From Ooceraea biroi (lineage: Eukaryota; Arthropoda; Insecta; Hymenoptera; Formicidae): a DNA stretch of 64,000 nt. Numbering within the stretch: position 1 is the first letter of the stretch; each line of letters begins with the position of its first letter. A program made the translations under genes and the position numbers. The stretch is from the NCBI RefSeq assembly GCF_003672135.1, contig NC_039507.1, forward strand, positions 15,182,278 to 15,246,277, read 5' to 3'. Positions 29,701 through 41,700 of this stretch are shown one piece after another. Below the pieces are notes generated by a model. It made no database searches. It worked only from the letters and a program-made list of their open reading frames with translations, and was not told the origin of the DNA.

Positions 29701-32700
29701 AATACCGTGCACTTTTTGGCTGTATTTCTCAATGTGGTTCTACGAATCGACATGATATCTTCATTTATCGTTTGCTTATCTCTTTCTTCTTCTTTTCGTA
29801 TATGTGTGTCATTCCTAAAGTTCGATGTTTCTCGTGTATTTTACAATTGTTCTCATTTCTTGTTCATTCTCTTTGAGATTCTATTTTCTCGATAATTTGC
29901 GATATTTTTGCGTGTCTCCTTAATGCGTTTGCCTTAATCCGACTCGGTGGATTTACGAACTCCTCTATATTATTCGTGATTTATCGGCGTTTTAATTTCG
30001 GATTCGGTCATTGTCCGGTCACGGATATTTTCGATCGGTCGTTTGTAACACAAATTTGCGACGACGCTTTTAGGTCTGTCCATTCTATCAACAGTATCTC
30101 GAAAACCCGACAAAACGTAACAGGTGTGAATTTAATTACTCGTGTAAAAAGTTTTATAGTATTTTTCTCTCATACTAAAAAATACGGAATAATGTTAACA
30201 AAGAGATTCTTAATATTTTAAATCATTATTAATTACTTTACTCCTTGACTGAGAAAGTCTTTCCACTTTGCGGCCTTTTTGCACGCTTTATGGAAGATAT
30301 AAAAATGATAAGTTTTATTAAAGAATTCAAAATGAAGAAGATCTGTTACGCGAGAGTAAACGATAGGAGTAAGGGCTTTCTGTTTCACATGATTGAAAGA
30401 TTATTAATTATCTCATCTGTTGCCAGTTTTAATTAGATGAATGTCACGAAACGTGCACGTATAGTTCAAAGATGTGTACACCATTTGCAAGATTGAACGT
30501 CTAACGCTATAACTCAAAAACATCTCGTGGTTCCAGCTTCGTTATAAATTACCTCACATGATTCGCTTTCATGCTCCCCTTGAGCACGTTTATCATTTCG
30601 TTGTCGTGTCGCGGGTGAAGCCATCGCGTTTCGTTAATCTTAGCGTGGCGATCAGCGGCACGCGAGTCGCAATTTCGATGCTACGATAAGAGCAACGTGC
30701 TCAATTTGGCCGTTAAGAGGCGCGCGCGCGCGCGCTAAAGAGATCCGTTTCGCAACTGCGATTGTCCGATTAAATACGATTAGCGTAAACGTGACAGCGG
30801 CTATCTAATCTGGCCGTTCAACCGTCGGCTTGACCATCCGTTTCGCATAAGAGGTACAGAAAGGGAAACATGCTAGAATGAAAGACGAATGGATATTGGC
30901 GCTGTTCCAAGATGCACGTTCGTATCGTGCCGTTTAATTTCTTTGTTTCCGGTCGGATCTTCCCGTTCTCGATACGGATCGCCGCCTCGTTGTACCTACT
31001 TGGCAAGAGAAAGCTGAGAACAATGTAATTTCTGTATGGGTTTCTTAAGTATTCTCGCATCTCATGTTTTTGCTCCATTTATGAAATTTTAGGGATTATT
31101 AAGAGTGATTGTGTGTGATTGACCTCTTGACAATCATTATTGTGTTAAAACCACAACGTCGTTCCAATTCAGAGTTTTTTTATCAAATTTTTCCATTGTT
31201 GTAATTATAAATCTACAAAAACTGTTACAGAGGATGTACGTTTGCTGCTTCTCCGATCGTTAATCAAATGTGAATATCTTTAATTTTCAAAACCCGAACA
31301 ATGCCACATATGTGTTTCGCATCCAGTTGTCTCTTTATCTCACGCCGAATCCAATGTTGCAGAGATGTTCCATTTCACCGAGTATTCCGTTTTACCAGGT
31401 TGCACGATGATAAAGATAATACGGACTACATAAATTGCATAAATTCTGTGCTTTCACGCCGTTCTTCGCACCGACGATTTCATTTCCAAGCCGGACTGTG
31501 ACTAGAGGTTGTATGCAAGGCGAGGGTTGAAGCTTTAACGAAGATATCCAGGTGCATCTAGGCGACGTTCGCATCAGATGCACTCATAGGATCGTGACAA
31601 AGGTCTAGTCTTCTTTTACAAGAAAGACCGGTAAAGGATTCTCTGGAAAGACGAGCTGATGCCAGGAACATGAAGAAGGAGTGAACGAAGAGGGCGAAAG
31701 ATTGCCGTGGAAATTAATTAAACGGTCGTGTTCGGAAAAAAAGCCTGAGAAACGGAAGCGAGAGACCTGACGTTGCGCAAAACATTCTTTATACATCGCG
31801 AAAAGCGAAGAATTCTTCGCCATGAAGTACTATTGAATTAAATTTTTTCAAGATTTATTCAACGAATTTCAGTTTGATAATCTACTAAATTTTACATTAA
31901 ATGATATTTCTATTCGCATTTCTCTCAAGCTTCTTTCTCCTGGCAAAAGAAGCCACATAGAAAATTTTTCATTGCCAGATGTACCTTGGGATCTCGAGAT
32001 AATAGTAAAAGTGAAATTCGCTGTTTTAATTTATAAACGATAAATATCTTTTGGGAAATTGCAAAAGATAACAGTGCAAGTAATTGTTTTCGTTGATGGA
32101 AATAATTCTGAAGGTCAGAGGCCACTTCCGCTCATCCGCTAATAACGTTTATATGGGATTTAATCGAATAGTTGAAACTTTGTAGATTTCATCGTCGATA
32201 GGTATTGATGTAGTTAACACTGCGTTTTTCCGCTGACGTCCTTTTGAGCGCTTTGAGTGAAAGGCTTTCCTGCACCGAGTCTAAGAATAACGCAACTATT
32301 GACTATACAAACTCGATAATAACTGATGATAGTCTGCCCACGTCGGAGTCTCGTGAAACGGATTTTTATAGTCTTTTATACAAGGGAAAATATTCATAGT
32401 AACGACAAATTTCCAATCGACCGTCGTGCGTGCTTCGAGCTGCGCACAACCTTTCAGGATTCCACAAGTAACATCTCGTTAGAGAATTTTTGTGTGCCAT
32501 TGTGTGCGTCATTCCGCTGTTTTGTCTCTGATTCCCGTGTGCTTCGCCGTATGAACTGCACTTTTCTCCGTGCATTCGGTGAAAAGCGAATTGAAGTTAT
32601 TTGCATTCGTGATACGCCCGAATGCAAAAGTGGAATTCGCTTTGGAGGCATGTTACCGTAACACTCTAACTCATTCAGGAATCGGATTGTGTAAGATAGT

Positions 32701-35700
32701 CAATTTCTCAGGAGCGCAAAGGTAACTTTATACCAGAGTTATCACGTCTTATTGATTATCTATGACAACAGAATAATAGAAGAAATTTCTTATTTTCTGA
32801 CTACAACACAAAACACACAGGGAGATGATTTGTTTCGTGCCATTGCTGATTGCATTGCATCAACCGTTCTACTCAAATCTGTGACAAAGAGAAAAAGATA
32901 TTTCTCTTTGTCAGATTAGGAACAATACATTTTTTATCTCGATGAAAAAGACAGAGGTACTGTGCATTTTGCATAGGAATTCTACAAAACCGCGAGTCCA
33001 GTTTTATAGGTCGTGTCGACACTCGTAGTGAATCAAACTCGGCGAAGGAAGCCCAGTTGCACCTGTGCGGTACACATACACATCAATGACGTTTTTATTA
33101 TTATCGTGTTCGTGTACGCTACCTTGTCCTAAATGTTCATCATCACGTGGTCCACGTGCACGTACTCTCCCTTGTTGCTTCTGCCTCCACCTGAGCTTTT
33201 AGGTTGGCGCGAGAAAACCGTAAAAAATAGAAAAAGGGAATGGGTTTAATGTTATTTTCCCGGAGCTGGATTTGCCCGTTTGGGGTATCAATTGGCTCAC
33301 CGGCCGCTGTCTGTCTCGATCTCTCCGCCACACATACACAGGATCAGATCACAAATGAAGGACCGGGCTTCCCCGGGCCCCTATTTCTTGTTCCCAGGCG
33401 AGCCAAAAGCACAAATGGGAGGTGTTCACGTACCTGACGCCGACCTTCTGCGACCACTGCGGCTCGATGCTTCACGGTATCGCCCATCAGGGACTCAAGT
33501 GTTCAGGTAGTTAGAAAGCTAAGTCAAGAAACGAAAATCGCGTTGCGCGTCGACGACATGTCAGATCCATCAAACGGCCAGATGTATCTCACATATTAAT
33601 CCCGAACTTGTTATCATCACCACCATCGCCATTGCAATCACCACCAATCCCCGTTATATAGTTCCACAGGAATGTGTCTCCCATCTGGGTCGCCCGAATT
33701 TCTGTCCCGGCAGGATGATCGATTTGACGGCCGGGTCAAAATGCTGGATATCAGTTTTAGCCGCGGAATATTAGATAGCGTCGATTTTTACGCCGATACG
33801 GTATAAATGTGGCGTAAAGGGATGTATAATACAAGCGGCTCGATAATTTACGATACGAGTGAACCAGTAGAGGTTTTGTGTTGGTAACAACGTTTGCATT
33901 CGACGGAAGAACGACCGTGTTACGGCTTTGTTAAAGTGTTTTAATGGACGGTACGTGCTATTATTATAGAGGGCAAAGCGAGAAACGCCGATAAAAAAGA
34001 ATATCGAAAATCCATCGGCGGTGCGAACGAGTAATTCGTTATGTCGCTATTAATAGGTAACGTATCGATAGCGCGCTTCATCGTTCCGCTCGTTTCGCGC
34101 GCATATTCGGAGACCCAGTTATACAGGCTTTTCAGATTACAAGGCCGCACAGGCATCCTCGGATACACAGGTGACACACAAAAGTATTACGACGATGCGA
34201 CTCTTTTTATTGCTTTTACTTGGGGTTTGTTAAATCGCTTTTTTAAATTGATTTTACAAAGCTAATTTATCGCGGCTCAGAAAATGGATATTTATCTAGC
34301 AATAACTGATTAATCCGTGTTGATCTAGAGGTGTTAAAGTTGATTCAATTATACCATATTATTTACAAAAATGTATGTAAATATTTTATGTTTTTGTAAT
34401 TTATTTATATGCAAAGGTAAAACTTTAAATCCTGAAAATTAAATCACATCCCTAATATATGAATAATTAAATAAATTTGAACATTTTTAATTCATGTAAT
34501 AATTTCCAGATTAACTTGCTGAAATAAAAAGCATGAGAACGAACTAATTTTTAATCTTCCATTATTCTGTTATTCTTTATCAAAGTATTGCATATGCATA
34601 TTTTTGAAAAAATAGTTCATTTGGAAAACCAATAGGTTTGCTCACTATCGTAGTGTACTTTTTTTATATGGACTGATAGAAATTTGTCAAGTTATATACA
34701 TATATATTTCTTCTTAATAATGTGAAAAATTTAATTACGAAAACGCATCGATTGAATGCTAGCATCGCGATATCTGACAGAAATAAGTAATAGATCGAAC
34801 ACAGATGGGATATTATCGACTTCAAGTAATAAATGTTTTCTGGATTTTCCTCGTTCTTGCAACCGTAAGAGAGGCGCACTTTGGAAATGTACGGATCAGG
34901 TGACTCGAAACTCGCATCTGTTCAAGGCAGATTTAAGACCGAGAACGGTTCCTGGATCGTACGTCCAATGACGTTACCACTAGCCACTTTGTTCGAATCA
35001 AACGCTCCGAAGCGCAGGTTTTACATGCATCTACCAAACGACAACTGTCGCGACATGTCGGTTTCCAGATGCTCAGATGCTCAGGAGTTCACGTAAAGTT
35101 GAAAGAATGTTAAACGCTAAAGAATTAATCATAAATTATTTTATCATATACTTGCAATGATAATCTCGCGACCTTTTCTCCTTTTCTATTTTCGTGATGT
35201 TTCTCGTTTTCGCGTTTTTGATGGCCTTCGCGCTCTCATAACCGTTGAAAGTCGAATTCCATGAAGCGAGTACATCATTTTGCCACCGCCTGAAGATAAC
35301 ATTCATATCGGAAAGCTTTTCAGTCAGGAAACGGTGTTTCCCCTTATAGTCGCGTTTGTCGTGTTCGCCGCCGGTGGAGTCGTTAAACAAGTGAACCAAA
35401 AATCGCGATTCAACGAATCTTTTTCTTACAAAATGAACAAACGTTAGATATCGCTAAAGCATAACTGAGGCAAACTCCTGCTTGTAGAAACGTAAATGAT
35501 AAGCACCGGCAATCTGGGATAGAAGCATGATACGATTACAATGGGCTTGATTTTCGCGCTGCTATGGATACGCTAATTTTCGTAACTAGGGATCATTTTC
35601 ACGGACTTACACAGCATGGAAACCTGAGCTTCTCGGAATTGTAGTAATTATAGTAATTTCCGCTGTCATTGTCGATGAAAATAACGGAACGTGTTCAAAT

Positions 35701-38700
35701 TCGAGAGTAATAAATTTGAGAGAAACGCAAAATGTATAGCCACTGTTGAACAGCCGCAAAAGACCTCGCCTTAAAAATCAGGTCGTTCACGTGATTCACT
35801 TTTTGCGCTTCGACATCCCTGGCGCAGATTTTACGCGGGCTTTGGATCGCATAATCATCCCCCGCCCGACGAGGCGATGCCAGCCCGCATTTGGAGCGCG
35901 CGCTGCAACTCGCTATCTCGCTACCGCGCTCCTCTTGCGAGAAGCTCCGTGGAGAAGCTTCCGGACGACGAGATGCACGATTACGCGCAGACTGACACAG
36001 AAAACGTATACCGGGTGTCTGACGCTGACACACTTTGCCACACGAGGTTTGCATGCCATGAGCGGCACGAAAAGAAAAGAAGAACGTATACTGCGGGTTC
36101 CGCGCTGAAATGATGAGATCATCCCCCATTTATATGTAAAGGTAAACGCTCGCCCCGCGTTTTTTCTCGCAATGACAGCGATAACAAGGGGAAACGCATA
36201 TTAGGGTACCTTCTTCCTGCCACGCCACCCCTAATCGCATGAAACATCTTTCATGCGATTGCCCGAGAAAGGAAATTCAATCGATTATATCATCCCATCA
36301 GACGAGTATCTGTGTAAACGTATAGCGTAACGTGGCCCCATATACGCTCGACGGTAATACGGAATATTAATGGTGACCGCTACTGGTCTCACGTAGGTAT
36401 ACTTTCGACCTTGGTATATTTTTTTTTAAATTGTGTGTTATCACAACTGTACTGTATTGTGCTGCACCCCGCTCTCATCCTCCTCATTCTCTTTGCCGTG
36501 TGGACGAGCATCTCGTGCCTGTGCACGACGACAAAGCGCGAGCAGAGACGTATTTTAATATACCACTCCCCGTTCTTCGCCTATTCACTCGTCACTTATT
36601 CACATGGCATATTCTAACCCCGTGTTGTACACCACGCCGGATGGTGTGGTGTATCCACCGATGCGCCATCATACGCATCTTCATTTAGTGTATCGTACAT
36701 ATGTATATAGATATTGTATATATTATATATATGACTCAATGTGCGGTATCTTTTAAAGGGGACGAATAATTATCACAATTATTTACAATTAAAATAGTCA
36801 TTGTACTATTAGTTTAATAGCAATGGCAATTTCTAGCGATTGTACATGTGACACGCACATGCAGTGAAATTTTCATTAGAGATTTGCTATTTAGTGTTCG
36901 GCGATTAATTAAATTTCTTACAAATTGTTTCTCTGCCAATTTTGATTTTTGTAATGACAATTTCTTAAACGAATTTGAGATCGATCCTCCTTCGGAGGGA
37001 GATATTCAAAGGAGACATTTATGGTGGTGTTTCAGTCAACTTCTTAACTTTTCTTAACGCGTGTTTTAATTTGGTAATTAAATTGAATCAATGCTTTGAG
37101 GAAAAAAAGGTAAAGGCCAGTTAAATTTAAATGGATAATGGAGCCCTGCTATTTAATTTACGTGTACTTATTTGTAAAGAGCTTATATTAGCTTGATACT
37201 TTTTGTTTTACTTTCCTATAGCTTTTCACAATGTTCTCAAAACGTGTGTCCTTAAAACAATATATTTTAAGATGATGCGAAAGATCATGATACAGTTTAT
37301 ATACAGCTAGTTTTACTGTATGTGTATACATATTTAGATAATACGTGTGAGGCACGGTATATACCAATCCACATACATATGTATATACACCCTGTTTGTC
37401 ATGCATGCACATATACGTTATATATTTATATCATGTTGTAGATTTATAGTTCATTTATCAGCGCGCGTGAATTCAAATAATCGTACACTCTCCCTTAACC
37501 AGACATGCGGACTTTTGATTGCATACTGTGTGTTGACCACTTGCGTGATTATCATTCGTGTTACCCGCAACTTAGCTTTTTGTTTCTATGTATTTTGTAC
37601 ACAGCCACACACATGTCACTTTATCTACCATCTCCGTCGGATCCTTCATTACGTTATTAGATGTTTCTGTGCGGCAGATAGCGAGAGATCCTAGCGTAAT
37701 ATATGTACGCGTGGGTAACAAGCGAGATCGTACTCATCATTATCTCTTCCAAAAAACATTTAAAAAAGGAAAAAAAAAAGAAATGTTTCTCCCTTCGTAA
37801 TGTCAAATGATCTTTTTTTACCGGGGAAATGGGAGAACCAGTTCCCCCATTAAGAACGGGCGGATGAAATCGGAGAGTGAATCGCATCTTTAAGAGCTCG
37901 TTCACCAATTCCGGTTTATTACGCTCCAGTTTTTGCTCCACTAACTCTCTTCAGGTCACCAGGGAGCAGTTGCTCTCGTATCACGGTGCTCCCCTTGGCT
38001 CGCGAGTTTTGCATTTGATTCACTCTGCAATTTCTCTCGCTCACTCACCATGAGCTCTCACGTTGCTTCCATCCTGACACTTAATAGACACTTCTCATCA
38101 GCATGAGGAAAAGCGAACGTTCCTTCCTGTATCTTAGAATGTGAATCTTCGCTGTTGAACTGAGCTATTTTGAAAGTGGCGCAAGCAGAGCTTGCGTATT
38201 ACATGCGTAAAGTGTTATACTATAAATGAGGAGGCAAAAAACATATCTTACATTAATCGCCGACGAGTAAGGAGAGAGTGCTTTCACGCGTTTGTAATGG
38301 AAATTATGTTAGTTCATTCCATTGCTCAGGCATCAGCCCAATATGAAACTCGGTTAATGCAATCTTAATTTTGGAATCTGAGACTTTAAGCATGATTGTG
38401 TCCCAGAAATGCTTTTATAATGTGATATACCGCTTTCAAAATACTCATTTGTGCTCCCCATCCGTGGATCTCCCACGCGTACATATGCGTGACCGCAGCT
38501 GTGCTCGAGAGTTCCGAGTCTTAAAAACCCGCAGGAGAAGAAATGCAATGGGCTTAAGACCGACTTAAGAATATTTAGATGTATGGGCGAACGCGAGCAG
38601 CCCGTTTGAGATAAAAGCGACAGCTGCGGTTTCGTTTATTCGCCTCGGCGAATTACGCTGGAAATTAATGAGACAACGAATCGATCTTGCCGCGACAATA

Positions 38701-41700
38701 AAGCGCAATGCGACGACGATTCATGACGATGTAATCAATGATGATCTGATGATGTAGCATGCGACATGAACGTACACAAGAGGTGCGAGGAGAGCGTGCC
38801 GAATCTATGCGGATGCGATCACACCGAAAGACGTGGTCGTATACACCTGCACATCACATGTTCCGGTAGCAAGCTCACCATAGAAGGTAAGTGTCCAATT
38901 ACGTTTCACATTAATTTATTTATTTCTATAATATATCTTTTTTATCGCTTCTATTCTTTTGAGACCCTTTGATCCCGGAATTTATGTCACGTTTTTCCAC
39001 ATTTTTTTCTTTTTTTTTTTAACATTAAATCGGGGGGATACAACACCACTTAATTGCTCTAATTTATGCATGTGTGCGTATATAATATTAAATTGTACAC
39101 GTAATAAAATTGTACGTATTTATAATACACATTCAACGTTTTATAGTGCACAGTTTATTGCTAACGATACAATCTATTCTATTCTCTGTATCTCATCCGT
39201 TAGTTATGATCGCGCATTTTAATACTGCATTAAAATTTGGAGCGTAGGCTTTCAATTGAATTAGTGAACGGTACAATCAGGCCACAAAAAGATTCTCGAT
39301 TTAAATTCTATATAACGAAATGCCATTTCACGTCGATTCTCCGCAACGTGTTTTGTCACGTCGAGATTGTTCCACGATTGAAGAAATAATCGTTCTTCCC
39401 TTGCCGTGGGTCTACCGTAAAGAAGTTAATTAAATATTCCGATTTGTGCTTATGGCAGCAAACAAATGAATCCAAAATCCAATGAATCCCTAAACGATCG
39501 TTCAAGGTAGAAAGCCAGAGAGAGCGAGAGATCGTCAAAGGGCGATATTAAGAACTCGTTAGTCGCTTCTTAGCAGCCAGGCTTATGAATGTTACTTGCT
39601 CGTTAAAATTAATTAGAGAACCGTCCCTTCTCGAACGTCCGATTCGAGATTTAATAAAGCCGGACAACGTCGCCAGAGTGGACCATACCGGATAAATAAG
39701 CATGATGTAACAACGGTGTCAAAGTTCTTATTGGTCGTTACTTATAACCGTGCGAATACCGTAGAACGTAAAGGCCGATCAACGCGAATGCTGTTACCGT
39801 AAAGGTTGTAATGCAGCTTTGCATACCGTTACAGCTTGAAAATGTAATTATTTAGAACCGGGCACTAATACGTCGATACTTACCGCCACCCCCTAAATTT
39901 GCCACGAGTGCATTGAATTTTTTCACGTTTTTTAGTTCCCCTCAAAGTGGCTTGATGGAGGGTGATATTGCGAGCAGGTTACGATAAGCCTTTAATTGCA
40001 CGCCAGTTATTATTCGGCTCGGAAAGTCCATGCTAATCGGCTACCCGTTAGTAAAATTCAAATGCTGTGTTACCGGAAGACTCGTGCGGATGTTTTTGGC
40101 AGGTTTCGGACGCAAAACTTTGTATTAATTCTTAATGCAGTTTTGCGTTTGCATTTTGCTAAGAGACATTGACTTTCCGATCAATCCAATACATTTCATA
40201 CGTCACACGTGCCTGAATCGTAATAATGTCGCTTTTGTGATTCATTTTGCATTACGGACATTGAGTATCCAGGTCGCAGAAACTCAGCAACTAACAAGCG
40301 GTCATTAAATACGAGCGACAGCTTTCAGCATCTGACACTCTTAAAGATATGCTGCACTTATAATTGGAAGAATACACAGAGGGGTAGCAGTATTTTATCT
40401 ATACTTATACCGGTGTATTTTATTTAATATGTAATGGAAGCGAGGGAGAGGGAGAGAGAGAAATATAAAGCAATTATAGCTATCGTGACTTTGAATAACA
40501 GTTAATATTTCATAAAGTACGGGTATCTATGTATTATTGCAATTATTTTAGTGTCTTTATATATTCTTCTTCAGAGATTTCATTATTTATTACATAATTT
40601 TGTTGATTCAAAAAAACATGCAATTAAAACTTATTTGCAGTGCTCGATTAACGATGTAAATTGTGGCAGAACATAAATATTACAAAGTGGACGTAACGTT
40701 CATGTTCGAGACTTGATATATTGTATTTTCCTTTTAATTGGAAATTTTTAAATAAATTTTTAACTGTATTGCGAGCTGCATAAAAGCATAAATGTCAGAG
40801 ACGATCATCATCATGTAATATTATTCTTGATGGACGTGATTCTTTAATCAATTTGCGAAATACCGCGGTATTCGTGATAACATCTTACCGCGCACATCGT
40901 GGCGTTTCTAAGTGGTCCGATAAACATTGCGGAGAAACGGCGTGTCGGCTGCCTCGGGGCTCTTATCATTTGTCGATTATCTCGAAAATTAGGTTTCTTC
41001 GAACTCATTCGCGGCGCGCCCGAGCCGGCTACCAGGATATTACCACCGTCCTGGAAGGGTTAATTAAAATTAACGATAAAACGTATCAGAGGTTTCTTCG
41101 CGTGAAACAAAGCACGTTTTTTCGCTCCCTTAATTACATTTCCTTAGTTGTCCCGTTGCATCTATAGGAGATTATTAATTACCATAGGATGTTAGACAAC
41201 TATCGATAAACATGTGATGCAAATTATATACAAATGATTTCCTGGCAGATTAAAGAATGTCGATATGAGATATTGTAAAAAGGGAAGTTTGATAGTATAG
41301 ATAATGGCCTGAAGAATCTAAAAATACATGTAAATCCTATAAATAATAATAAAAAATAATTACAAAGAGATTTAATTAATATATATCGAAACATTTTCAT
41401 GATGATTATAATGTTCGACGATTTTCTTTTCAATTCTGCTATGTTCTGCAACTTGTTTGCTTTCTTGCTCATAACAACCTATCAGTTTTCGAGGCATTAA
41501 ACAGTTTACCGTACGCAACTCATTCTTCAAATAAGAGTTATTTTCTTCTTCGTGAATTGTTTTCGAAATATTTTGATTCACAGTGCGAGAGGGACGAAAT
41601 CTTATCCCGATGGATCCGAACGGGCTATCGGACCCCTATGTTAAGCTGAAGCTAATCCCGGACGCGGACAACGTGAAGAAGAAAACAAAGACAATCAAGT

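Larger units (their letters stand above)
27876..33397 (+). other. Intron between alternative exons 4A and 4B, about 5.5 kb
   Basis: No coding exon recognised. It has a CA-rich tract soon after the 4A donor, three GT-rich tracts, a (GC)8 run, and a 13 bp hairpin at 32882-32913 about 0.5 kb before exon 4B. Some of these may take part in the choice between 4A and 4B. Confidence 0.8.

Noticed and set aside
33199..33208. ttaggttggc, reminiscent of a mariner end
   Set aside because: Ten bases only, with no inverted partner found near; chance similarity.
35695..36129. 144-codon minus-strand and 120-codon plus-strand frames facing each other
   Set aside because: Both are low-information translations of the same CpG-rich patch; neither has a domain or splice context.
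40853..41167. 104-codon plus-strand frame in PKC intron 5
   Set aside because: It starts at a non-ATG codon, has no similarity I recognise, and is not needed for the PKC reading frame.
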